A stretch of 64,000 bases of DNA from Pictodentalium vernedei. Its lineage: Eukaryota; Mollusca; Scaphopoda; Dentaliida; Dentaliidae. This document shows positions 52,740 through 62,572 of the stretch, piece by piece. The notes under the pieces were generated by a model, which was not told the DNA's origin, ran no database searches, and saw only the letters and a program-made list of their open reading frames with translations. The translations under genes were made by a program, and so were the position numbers. Location of the stretch: assembly GCA_031216915.1 (NCBI GenBank), contig CM062296.1, positions 665,137,838-665,201,837 of the forward strand, read 5' to 3'. Numbering within the stretch: position 1 is the first letter of the stretch; every line of letters starts with the position of its first letter.

Positions 52740-53628
52740 TTAATACGGAGTAGGGAGAACATTCAGGCGCAGGATAGGGCCAGGCAATTGGGAGAGATGG
52801 GACTGAGACGAGAGGCGACCAAGTTGTTCAGACCCGTCACAGAGGTTCAGGAACGAGCCAGGAAAGAGATCGTCGAGGAATTGAGACCCATAAAAGAAGG
52901 TTCTCTGAGGATGGGTTCGCACCCTGGTAGTTCTGCGTCGAGAACTCTGTCTGGTTACACTCCGGCGAGAATCGAGACGATCCGAGTAGCGTCGGTAGTT
53001 TTGCGCTTAGAAGTTTGTCCAAATACACTCAAGAGAGAATCGAGACCGATGCAAGTAACGTCGATAGTAGCGACGCTTCGAGCATTTTTAGCATCAGATC
53101 TGATGATGATAGTGGAATCGTGAAAGATCCGATGTACGGATTTGTGAATATCGCAAAAAAACTTTCGTGGGTGACACGGAAGTATCGCTTCAAGGTCACT
53201 ATTTGATCGTCGGTCTGAACAGGTACGAAATGACCGACGGACTGCATACTCTGCTCTTTCACCAGAGACCTGACGATTACACGCACCGAGGAGGATCACA
53301 AAAATTATGGAGACATTCTGGTTCAGACTCACACTATGAAGAAGAACAACGATTCCAAAGAGACGAGACGTAAGGATAGGAGAGGTTACAAGTGGAAGAA
53401 TGTGGTGGAACCCATATGGAAGGCAAACAAGTATTTCGTGAAATCGACGACTGAAAAGGGAATGGCAGACAAGATATTTCTTCCACGCAATCCTGGTGCC
53501 TTGTTGGAGAGATTGAGATTGTTGTAACACCGGAGTGGATAATCAGATAGTAAGCGTGTGTGACGAATTGCTGAGGCAGAAGGTCTTGACTAAGAAGGAT
53601 TATCAACAGTTGATGAATTGTTTGAAAT
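52740..53628 (+). pseudogene. Virus-like gene 1: uncharacterised domain protein, internally duplicated
   Basis: First of four genes in one direction. The N-terminal part is helical and charged (LGEMGLRREATKLFRPVTEV). A Ser/Arg/Thr segment of about 23 residues is present twice (SASRTLSGYTPARIET, FALRSLSKYTQERIET; 52926-53063). Next is a conserved-looking domain with DPMYGFVNIAKK, YLIVGLNRYEMTDGLHTLL and, in another frame, KNYGDILVQTHTMKKNND, YKWKNVVEPIWK. The end is DELLRQKVLTKKDYQQLMNC. This order resembles an uncharacterised domain common in invertebrate virus-like elements (perhaps DUF8207, from memory). At least four frame breaks occur. Confidence 0.55.
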
Positions 53629-53769
53629 AATAAAACAGTAAGAGAAAAGAAAAGAAAAAAATATTAAGTATATTATTATTATTATTATTATTTATTGGTG
53701 TTTAAGGTCAAGTAAATAAAAAATAAAAAAGATATATATATTTGAAAAAAAAAAATAATGATAAAAAAA

Positions 53770-54137
53770 ATGTTAGTGATAAATAACAGGGGATACGCTA
53801 GATCTTACGTCTACAGCGGATTGGGCATCGTGGATTCGATGATTCTATTTTTAACTCGTAAGTTCACCGGTGATGCCGCGAAACAGAGCGCTCTAAAAAA
53901 GAAGAAAGAAGACGGCGATTGATGCGGGTAAGAAGCTGCAACTGAAGCAAGCGGTAGAATAGCTTCAGAAGCCGGCAAGAGAGGTGCCGGCGCATTGATA
54001 ATAAATTGATAACTCCACCACCACTTGCCAAACGATCAAGAATCGAATCAAAAAGTTGAAGAGACTTCTATGATGATGTCGCACCAATATAGGAATTAGC
54101 TAAAATGACGAAAGGATCGGGACTGAAAGTGATTTAT
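53770..54137 (+). pseudogene. Virus-like gene 2: small hydrophobic/basic protein
   Basis: It starts at ATG 53770 after an A-rich spacer. NNRGYARSYVYSGLGIVDSM and a Lys-rich stretch lead to TGA at 53920. In the next frame an Ala/Gly/Lys-rich helix-like segment continues (AATEASGRIASEAGKRGAG). The end, KMTKGSGLKVIYK, carries a GSGL motif near 54115. Short, basic, amphipathic proteins of this kind are minor capsid or core proteins in polinton- and adenovirus-like genomes. The assignment is by analogy and position. Confidence 0.4.
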
Positions 54138-54253
54138 AAATAATAAAAAAAAACTTTTATATATATATATATAAAAATAGAAATTAAAAGATAAAAAAAT
54201 AGAAAAAAACATAATTCAAAACATAGTAAAAAAAAACTGGAGGAAAAAAAAAT

Positions 54254-55051
54254 ATGGATATCAAAGACATGTATTGGAATGACGTGATGACCAAGAGGTC
54301 GAACGACGAGTTGTTTCCCAAGAGCATAAGATATCTGATAGTGGGAAAATCGAATTTCGGAAAGACAAATCTCTTGATGAATCTATTGTTGCAACCCGGC
54401 TGGTTGGATTACGACAGATTATTCGTTTTCGGTAAGAGTCTCTTTCAACCAGAATACAGATTGCTCTGAGAGTGCATGGTACGTAAATTACCTCCCCAAG
54501 GACGTCATGTCGAGAATCTTCGACAATCGAGACAAATTCGAAGGACCCGAGACTTTGAATATATTGGAAGGAGTGGTGAGAAAATTGACCAACAGAAACG
54601 TCGAGTGTTCGAACAAGAAATGTCTGTTTTACGAGAATGCCGATGACGTTCCTGATCCCAGACAGTTGAAATCGGAGAACAAGAATATCATGATCTTCGA
54701 CGATCTGCTATTGGAGAGACAGAATTGATGTGAATCATATTACATTCGAGGATGTCACAGCAACGTGGATTGTTTCTTCCTATCTCAGGATTTTGTTCGA
54801 CTGCCCAGACAGACGATAAGGGAGAATGCTAATTTTCTGTGTCTCTTTCGTCAGGATCTCAAGAATCCCAATCACATCTCAATCACATCTATGGTGATCA
54901 CGTGGCCAACGACATGAGCAGGGAAGAATTAAGGAGATTCTGTAAGAAGGTGTGGAACAAAGGACTTCACAATTTCGTGGTGATCAATTTGACTAGCGAA
55001 TTTAACAACGGAAAATATCGAAGCAGATTTTTTTTATATTCCCGACGATAA
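54254..55051 (+). pseudogene. Virus-like gene 3: packaging-type P-loop ATPase
   Basis: It starts MDIKDMYWNDVMTKRSNDEL at 54254. A Walker A motif, GKSNFGKTNLLMNLLL, lies at about 54344-54391. In the second frame (54507-54728) the Walker B-like NIMIFDDLLLE is near 54690-54722. After a TGA, a third segment has HSNVDCFFLSQDFVRLPRQT and IRENANFLCLF, the sensor-like region, then GDHVANDMSREELRRFC and VWNKGLHNFVVINL in another frame. Size and layout fit an A32/HerA-FtsK-like DNA packaging ATPase of small dsDNA viruses and polintons. Three breaks make it a pseudogene. Confidence 0.65.
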
Positions 55052-55125
55052 TAATAAAGAAGAACATAAAAAAATCGATCAAATATAAAAAAAATATATA
55101 AATAATAAATAATAAAAAAAAACAA

Positions 55126-55905
55126 ATGTCAGAACATCACCTATTAGAACAGATAGTCGAGAATATGGTTGCGAAATAATTCTTTCAAATCGTAGTGAGT
55201 CACGACACGACTCGTTTCACGACTAAATTCGAACCTTTCATCAAACTGAAGAAGGAAAAGAGATACAAGATGGCGTTGGTTAATCTTGAGACTTACTATT
55301 CGTTTCCCAACATCACCGAAAAGAATAATGCGTTCAAGTATTCCAACAAAGTGGATTGGTTTGAGATACGAATTCCCAAAGGGAGTTATGACATAGACGA
55401 TCTGAATCATCACATCCAGACAAGACTGAAAACCGATGGTCACGGAAGCAAGATGATAAGACTCGCTCCCAATACGAGTACTCTACAGACGATATTAGAC
55501 TTCGGAGATAATTACCAAGAGGATTTTAGTGCGGAAGATTCGATTGGTAAGATGTTGGGATTCGATCGAGGTCATGCTGCATCTGAAAATATGGTCGACA
55601 TTCTCGTGGTCAATAGCATTTTAATGAATGTCAGTGTGATCTCAGGAAGTTACGTCGACGGTAGCGCTCAGCCTACGATCTACTCGTTCTTTCTGGACAT
55701 TTCGCCGGGTTACAAGGTCTTGGAGCGACCTCCAAATCTTGTATATCTACCCGTGATCCTGAACAAGTTGTATAGCATCGAAACCACGTTGATGGATCAG
55801 AATGGCGATCTGTTAGAATCTTCGCGGTACCTTTATAGTGAAAAGCAAGGGAAGACCTCCTCCGGTGTCAGTAATCCTGAGTCGAGTCGGATGACTTTCA
55901 TCTAG
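55126..55905 (+). pseudogene. Virus-like gene 4: probable capsid (penton-like) protein
   Basis: A 260-codon frame starts at ATG 55126 with a single TAA at 55177-55179. The rest (55180-55905) is open. It has a conserved-looking core: LVNLETYYSFPNI, IRIPKGSYDIDDLNHHIQ, NTSTLQTILDFGDNYQEDF and MLGFDRG, then YVDGSAQPTIYSFFLDISPG and RPPNLVYLPVI. The many short beta-like segments and the neighbouring ATPase suggest a single jelly-roll minor capsid/penton protein. I recognise the pattern from virus-like genes in cnidarian and mollusc genomes, but cannot name a family. It is the least damaged gene of the cluster. Confidence 0.55.
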
Positions 55906-55929
55906 AGATTAATACTAACCCTTCTGGCA

Positions 55930-57545
55930 AGTGATCTGACACCCAGGACACCTGGTTGACAGGATGTCCAAGAGAAAGACGTGGAAAGAGAAGTACTGCA
56001 TTTACAAATTTACTAGTGGAAAGACGGTCAACCAGTTGAGAGCCAGATTTTTTCCATAGGGCAGAAAAGGTTCGGGAACGTTCTGAGTCTGAGTAATAAT
56101 ATTCATGTGTGAGGTGGAGCCTAAATTACTTAGACCCCCCCCCCCCCCCCCCGCCGTCCATCTCATTAATGGGGGAATGATTTTTTAGAGGTGCCAGGTC
56201 GATACATGCCACAGGCATATCCAAAGGCAATAAGTCTAAGGTGGGGAGGTATGGACCTCCCATTGGTGAGGGTGAGGGGAATCCCCCGAACCCCCATAAA
56301 TGAGAGGGTCATAACCAGCTCTCCCCTCGGGCCTACGGTATCCCCCTCCCAGTAGCCGGGATTCGGTGAGGTTGCCCGAGAAAATTTAATACCCTGAGAG
56401 TGAATCAGGGACGAGGTGATACTTCAACTTTCCCATTTTAATGGTGGGAGCACTGAAATATTTGCCCCCCGTCTATGCTACTGTTTGCAATATAACTGCT
56501 TGGCAGAATGCATAAAATTACAAATTATACCGCTCGCAATCGGCGGTGAAAAGACCGTCAACCAGATTGGACACATGTATGTAGACTCTACGAAACCAGG
56601 TTAACAGGATGTCTAAGAGAAAGACAGACGTGGAAAGATTAGTAGCTTGTGGACCGACGGCCAACCAGAATGGACACTCACGAAACCTGGTTGACAAGCT
56701 GTCCAAGAGAAAGATGTGGAAAGAGTGGTAGCTTGTAGAAAGATGGTCAACCAGATTGGACACGGGTCCACGAAGCCTGGTTGACAGGCTGTCCAAGAGA
56801 AAGACATAGGAAGAGTGGTAGCTTGTGAAAAGACGGTCAACCAGACTGGACATCCACGAAACCTGGTTGACGGGCTATCCAAGAGAAAGACGTGGAAAGA
56901 GTGGTAGCTTGTGGAAAGACGGTCAACCAGATTGGACACCAACGAAACACTGAGAGTGAATCAGGGACGAGCTGATGCTTTAACTTTCCCATTTTAATGA
57001 TGGGAGCACTGTAATACCCCCCCCCCCCCCCCGGCTACGCTACTGTCTGCAATATAACTGCTTGTCAGAATGCATAAAATTACAAATGATACCGCTCGCA
57101 ATCAGCGGTGGAAAGACGGTCAACCAGATTGTACACATGTAAACTCTACGAAACCAGGTTAACACTTACAGGATGTTCAAGAGAAAGACAGACGTGGAAA
57201 GATTAGTAGCTTGTGGGCAGACGGTCAACCAGACTGGACATCCACGAAACCTGGTTGACAGGCTGTCCAAGAGAAAGATGTGGAAAGAGTGGTAGCTTGT
57301 TGAAAGACGGTCAACCAGATTGGACACCCACGAAACCAGGTTTACAGGCTGTCCAAGAGAAAGACGTGGAAAGATGGTAGATTGTGGAAAGACGGTCAAC
57401 TAGATTGGACCCCACGAAACCAGGTTGACAGGATGTCCAAGAGAAAGACGTGGAAATAGAAGGCATAGTAGCTTGTGGAAAGACGGTCAACCAGATAAGA
57501 CAACCACAAAAGCTGGAAGACTAGGTGTCCAAGAGAAAAACGTGA
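55930..57545 (+). repeat. Minisatellite of about 85-bp units in a larger repeat
   Basis: Units contain GAAAGACGGTCAACCAGATT, GGACAC..CACGAAACCTGGTTGAC, GGCTGTCCAAGAGAAAGACG and TGGAAAGAGTGGTAGCTTGT. Two blocks (about 56560-56945 and 57110-57545) are each preceded by a related segment beginning CTGAGAGTGAATCAGGGACG (56395 and 56949), so the whole is repeated with a period near 550 bases. A degenerate single unit lies at 55940-56060, next to the virus-like cluster. Minus-strand ORFs through it are by-products of the repeat. C-runs lie at 56136-56153 and 57017-57032. Confidence 0.9.
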
Positions 57546-58401
57546 AAATCTGTCATCCAGATAATTAATCGTCAACCGGGAGATTGCAAACCAGTCAGTT
57601 TTATGCCAATGACAATATCGGTGCTATTTAGACAGTTTATAGCATAAGGATGAGTGCATGTGATCGTTTTGTTGCTGAGCATTAAAAGTCGTACTGTGGC
57701 AGTGTTGAGATATTTAAAATGCTTTCATATTACAGGTATTTCATAGTATTTAATTTGCAGGCCTTAGTATTTATTAATTTCAGAATTACAGAATTTCCTT
57801 TCCAACTGCAGAATTTTATTTCAGGATTAAACTAGTTGAAGTGTTAACATTACAGATGTCACACAGACTACAGTTCAAAGGTGGTTAATTTCTTCTTTAA
57901 TTCAATTACAGATCACCAGATTTTCTCTTCAGTATTTGCTGATTACCATGCCTCACTCACTGCATGCACTGAACACTGATTAACTAATATTTCATTGGAT
58001 AACCCCTTTGATCTTCTCCTTTAAAGTGACCTGCATTATCAATTAAGGTGACATCAATCATTCTGCCACTTGAGGAATCTTTGCTTTTGTTTCTTTATAA
58101 TCTGTGGTCATCGTTGTTTGTTTTAATTTGTAAATATTTGTGTGAAAATAATATGTGAAACCTTGTTATACATAAGTGACTATTGCGTGTTTCTTGGATG
58201 AATAGGAAAGGATTCATATCGGAATTCGTGAACCAGAGTTTATGTTTATATGGGTGTTAAATGGACATGGCTACCATTTTGTGAAGCACCTGATTTGAAA
58301 CATCACCATCATTTTACTATGGAAATAAACGAACCCGTGTAAATAATTTATTCTGCCTCCAGTTGTGTATCTTTCTAAATCCCAGTGTGAAGGCGGGTAC
58401 A
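57546..58401 (+). repeat. Putative 5' LTR region of a second Ty3/Gypsy element
   Basis: The right edge is set by GGGTACA followed two bases later by a PBS. AATAAA near 58322 and a T/A-rich stretch fit the R/U5 end of an LTR. The left edge cannot be placed, because the 3' LTR lies outside the window. No ORF is present. Confidence 0.45.
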
Positions 58402-58403
58402 AA

Positions 58404-58417
58404 TGGCGCCCAACGTG
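58404..58417 (+). other. Primer binding site
   Basis: TGGCGCCCAACGTG matches the classical PBS complementary to a lysine tRNA 3' end as known for several retroviruses. It sits 2 bases after a TACA end. Confidence 0.75.
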
Positions 58418-59530
58418 AAATTTCCATGATATGTGATGCATTCGAGGAGTGAAACAACGTGATTTGTTTATTAAGTGAAAAATATAAAATGTGAAATTTC
58501 AATATTGTGCTACTGATCTTCCATACTTGGAAACTTGGATCCGAAGATTTCCGAGATGTTCAACATCTTCAGAGTTTGACTGAGTGTTACAGTGTGCGAC
58601 ATTGACGAAATTACCGATTTCAACTTTGACTGTCCGACATGACAATATTTTTGACAGAAAATATACGAATGGAACACAACTATCAGCATCAACATTGATT
58701 GATAAACTGTTGAGGAAATTTTATTTTTCAGCTCAAATTTAAAAAAAAAATGATGCATTAATTGCTATTGTGTCGTATGGATACTTCGCCAGTTGCGTAA
58801 CACTCGTGAAATTATTTTTCTTGCAAAAATAATTTCACCAGTCTAACCCATTCCCAGTCCCAACTCTTTTCAGTTGTTTGCTTGTTTAATTGTATAGAGT
58901 ATGGTAGACATTTTTATAGGGATAGTGGGTACCTGTGCTTGATACATTATAAGTAAAATTATTTAAGTATCTGTGGGTGTCATCATTTCATCATAACACT
59001 TTGCATGAGCACAACTTACAAACTGTTTTCCATATTTGTCAACTTACATAAATTTTTAATTTCTGTAGGCGAAGAGATTTCTATTTTCCATTTTTTTTAG
59101 ATTCGAGATGGGCATTTAACTTTGCTTAAAGAAACTTGATATTTGATTAAAATACACCTGTTTTCAGCAAGTGATATGGCATTGAGGAATTGAAATTCCA
59201 GTGGATTCCCATGATTCATTCTCTTTTAGTGCTTTTGGATATTAATTTCAGCACTAAAAAGAACTTGAAACATTTTTTTTTCTTTCATTTCAATATTTGA
59301 AAATCAAATTTTACACCCCGTTTCTGTACATTTTCAGGAAAAACAAACATGTAAAAGTGTGTGTAGTATAATACATTTTCAGGGTACACAAACATGTAAA
59401 AGTGTCTTTAGTATAATACTGTAGTTATAGTATTAATGTCATAACTTGAAAATTGAACTTTATTTTCAAGTATACTGTAAAATAGTATACTGCAAAATAG
59501 TATACATTGAGTATAATATTTTGAAAAAAA
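58418..59530 (+). other. Long AT-rich leader of the Gypsy element
   Basis: About 1.1 kb lies between PBS and gag with no credible ORF. A 45-50 bp direct duplication (ACATTTTCAGG..ACAAACATGTAAAAGTGT.. at about 59327 and 59377) and repeated AGTATACTG/AAAATAGTATAC motifs lie just before gag. They may hold packaging or translation signals. Confidence 0.5.
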
Positions 59531-60637
59531 ATGGATGCTGAAGAACTACAAAAACTCGGAGCTGCTTTTAGCTCCTTAGGTATTAAACCTAAAAGTGATT
59601 CACCAGAAGATCTTAAAAAATGGATGGTAGATATTGTAAATTCTGGTGAACTTGATATTGATGTGAAGCCAGATACTGGTATATCTGGTAAATCTCATGT
59701 AACGTATCATCAAACTCCTTTGGAAATATCATTTTTCTCTGGTGCCAAAGGGTCCAAAGATGCTGATTTTGATCTTTGGAAGTACGAAGTGACCTGTTTG
59801 ATAAATGAGAAAATATATTCCAATGCTGATATTTTGCAAGCAATATGGCGCTCGCTCAAGGGTAATGCGGTGCGCGTGTTGATGCACATGGGTCAATACG
59901 TCACTGTTAGTGACATTCTCACAAAATTTGAGTCAGTATTTGGCTCAGTTGACATTAAACAGTCGCTGTTATCTGCATTTTGTAGTGCAAAACAGAGCGA
60001 TCACGAAGATGTGTCATCATTTGCAAATAGGCTAGAAGATTTATTTGCAAAACTTAATGAGACAGGAGCTGCAAAATCAGCAGATAGAGACGACATGTTG
60101 TGTTCAGCATTATATGCTGGTTTAAATGTACATTTGAAATCCATTGCTGGATACAAGTTTGAAAAAATTTCAAACTTTGACCACCTGCGTGTGGAATTAA
60201 GGAGGTTAGAACCTCAGTTTGCTATTGCAGCACCAAGTAAGGCTGCCACTTCAACAGCTGATGACCCCATCAAGGTATTGACTGGTACTGTCAATCAGCT
60301 TCATACAGAAGTAAAAGAATTGAAAAACAAATTTAAAACTCAAGAACAACAAGATATTGCTAGACAGCCAAGGAATCAGTATAATAGAGGACGAGACCGT
60401 AATTATGGAGCTTCATATAACTACCAGAATCGTAAACAACAATCTGATTCTGATTATGGAGGTCAAATGGCACCGAAAGATGCCCAACAAGGGAGGTACT
60501 CTGATGTGACCTGCTACAGATGTGGGCAGAAAGGTCACGTACAGATCGGTTGTCGAGTCCGACTTGACCATCAAAGAATACCTTTCCAGGACAGACCTTT
60601 AAATGGAAAAAGGTCTATGATGAGGGGCGATTCGTAG
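59531..60637 (+). CDS. Gag of the right-hand Ty3/Gypsy element
   Basis: An intact 368-codon ORF starts at an ATG after an A-rich stretch. The capsid-like part (residues about 65-235) includes FDLWKYEVTCLINEKIY, AIWRSLKGNAVRVLMHMG, FESVFGSVD and SFANRLEDLFAKLNETG, typical of the Ty3/Gypsy capsid (PNMA/ARC-like fold family). A coiled coil follows (HTEVKELKNKFKTQEQQ), then an Arg/Gly/Tyr-rich linker and one zinc knuckle, CYRCGQKGHVQIGC (about 60511-60552). Gag assembles the virus-like particle and binds genomic RNA. The next gene is in the -1 frame, overlapping the end of gag. Confidence 0.88.
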   Translation: MDAEELQKLGAAFSSLGIKPKSDSPEDLKKWMVDIVNSGELDIDVKPDTGISGKSHVTYHQTPLEISFFSGAKGSKDADFDLWKYEVTCLINEKIYSNADILQAIWRSLKGNAVRVLMHMGQYVTVSDILTKFESVFGSVDIKQSLLSAFCSAKQSDHEDVSSFANRLEDLFAKLNETGAAKSADRDDMLCSALYAGLNVHLKSIAGYKFEKISNFDHLRVELRRLEPQFAIAAPSKAATSTADDPIKVLTGTVNQLHTEVKELKNKFKTQEQQDIARQPRNQYNRGRDRNYGASYNYQNRKQQSDSDYGGQMAPKDAQQGRYSDVTCYRCGQKGHVQIGCRVRLDHQRIPFQDRPLNGKRSMMRGDS

Positions 60638-62572
60638 GCCAGCAGTATACTAGCACTAGCCCATCTTCAGAGAACACCCTAGTGGGTGAAAGTAATGAAA
60701 CTTAAGTTTCAGTTAATGGAATAAAAACCACAGCATTGTTGGACACTGGTTCTACTGTTACAACCATTTCTCAACGATTTTATGAAGAAAATTTGAGTGA
60801 CATTCCAATTCAGCCTGTCACTAATATTTTACACATAGAGTGTGCTGATGGGCAGCCACTACCATACAATGGATTTATAGGAATAAATATAGATTTCTAC
60901 AGTATTCCTGAAGGTTCCACACAATCTTGCTTGGCACTTGTAGTGCCAAACAGTTCATACAATACAGGAGTTCCATTACTAATTGGTACAAATGTGTTGA
61001 ATACTGTTTTACGGGACTGCAGAGAAAAGTATGGTGATAGAGTTTTACAGAACCCAGCTCTATCCACTTCCTGGCAGATAAGTTTCAGATGTCTTCTTCA
61101 AAGGGAGAGAACTCTGAAAAGAAGAAACAATGTGATTGGACAAGTTAAATCTCCTGAGAGCAAGAATATAACTATTCTGCCTAATAAGATGGCTACCATT
61201 TCTGGTTGTATTTACAAAGCCGTAGATTATGTTCCTACTACAGCCATCAGCAGATGCAATTTTTATGAAGGACTTGGATTTATGCCCTTCCATGTTTCCA
61301 TACAATGGAAAAGAGAAGACTCACTTGGAAGTTTCAGTGGCAAATTGTTCCAGTAAAACTGTAACTATTCCACCAAATGCCTTGCTATGTGAAATACAGC
61401 CGGTAGTACTAGAACATTGTTGGAAAGATGCCGAATTTAACGAAAAGAAAAGCAAGTTGGAAACTTTTATTTCAAGTGTGGACATTTCTACAGAGGCCCT
61501 TTCGAGTAAACAAAAAACACAGTTTTGTGATTTACTCATTAGGTATGAGGATGTATTTTCCACAGGCGACACAGATATTGGACATTATAGTGGAGTGAAG
61601 CATCAAATACATTTGACGTACAATATTCCCTACAAACAGAGATATCGGCGTATACCACCCTCTATGTTTGAGGAGGTGAGTGAACACTTACAGCAGCTCA
61701 CAGCAAGTGGGGTTATACGTGCCTCATACTCGCCCTATGCCTCACCTGTGGTGTTGGCTCGGCGAAAGGACGGCAAGCTCCGCATGTGCGTCCACTACAG
61801 GGCACTCAACAATAAAACAATTAAAGACAGTTATGCACTTCCAAGAATAGACGAAGTTCTTGATGCACTGTCTGGCGCAAAGTATTTTAGTGTAGTCGAC
61901 ATGAAATCCGGATACTACCAAGTAGATATAGAAAAGGACCACAAGGAGAAGACCGCATTTACTGTCGGCCCCTTGGGCTTTTATGAATTCAACAGGCTCC
62001 TATTTGGTTTGGGAGAACGCCCCTGCCACTTATCAAAGGGTGATGGAGCAATGTTTTGGGGAGCTACACCTCAAAATATGTTTTATCTATTTGGATGACC
62101 TAATCATATTTTCCAACGACATTCAACAGCACATGGAACGTCTTGAAAAGATTTTTAACCGTCTTAGGGAAACAGGGTTAAAACTTTCCCCTAAGAAGTG
62201 TTCCTTTTTCAAGGAAAAAGTCAAATTTGTTGGTCACGTGGTATCAGCTAACGGTAATGAGACCGACCCCTGCAAACTAGAACAGATAGTCTCATGGCCA
62301 AAACCTACCAACTCGGAAGAAGTTAGAAAATTCCTAGGTTTTGCTGGGTATTACAGGAGATTTTGCAAGAATTTTTCCAAGGTAGCAAAACCCCTCATTA
62401 AACTTATGCCCAGGCCTGAGAAGAAATCGTGGAGGAAGAAAAAAGTCAAATCTACTGAGACACCAAATTGGAAATGGGGTAATGAACAGGACCATGCTTT
62501 TGAGAAGCTAAAATTTATGCTGTCAAATCCACCAGTATTAGCTTACCGAGACAACACCAACACTTTTGAGCT
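60613..62572 (+). pseudogene. Protease and reverse transcriptase of the right-hand Gypsy element
   Basis: The frame opens at -1 relative to gag and overlaps it. The protease has the intact motif TALLDTGSTVTTIS (about 60730-60770) and a second block LLIGTNVLN (the usual ILG.D altered), with one TAA at about 60703. After a shift near 61310 the RT follows: SPYASPVVLARRKDGKLRMC, VLDALSGAKYFSVVDMKSGY, then YEFNRLLFGL with a one-base shift. Next are ICFIYLDDLIIFSNDIQQHM (catalytic YLDD near 62081-62100) and VRKFLGFAGYYRRFCKNF. A compensating shift near 62560 restores the frame. Only these few lesions separate it from a coding gene. Confidence 0.85.

Noticed and set aside
52265-52762. 165-codon minus-strand ORF with hydrophobic start
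   Set aside because: The hydrophobic half is a translation of an AT-rich simple-sequence tract. The rest has no motif and lies opposite the virus-like gene direction.
56518-57399. Minus-strand ORFs with repeated WLT/LSTSYHSFH-type peptides
   Set aside because: They are translations of the minisatellite units and share the period of the DNA repeat. There is no independent evidence of coding.
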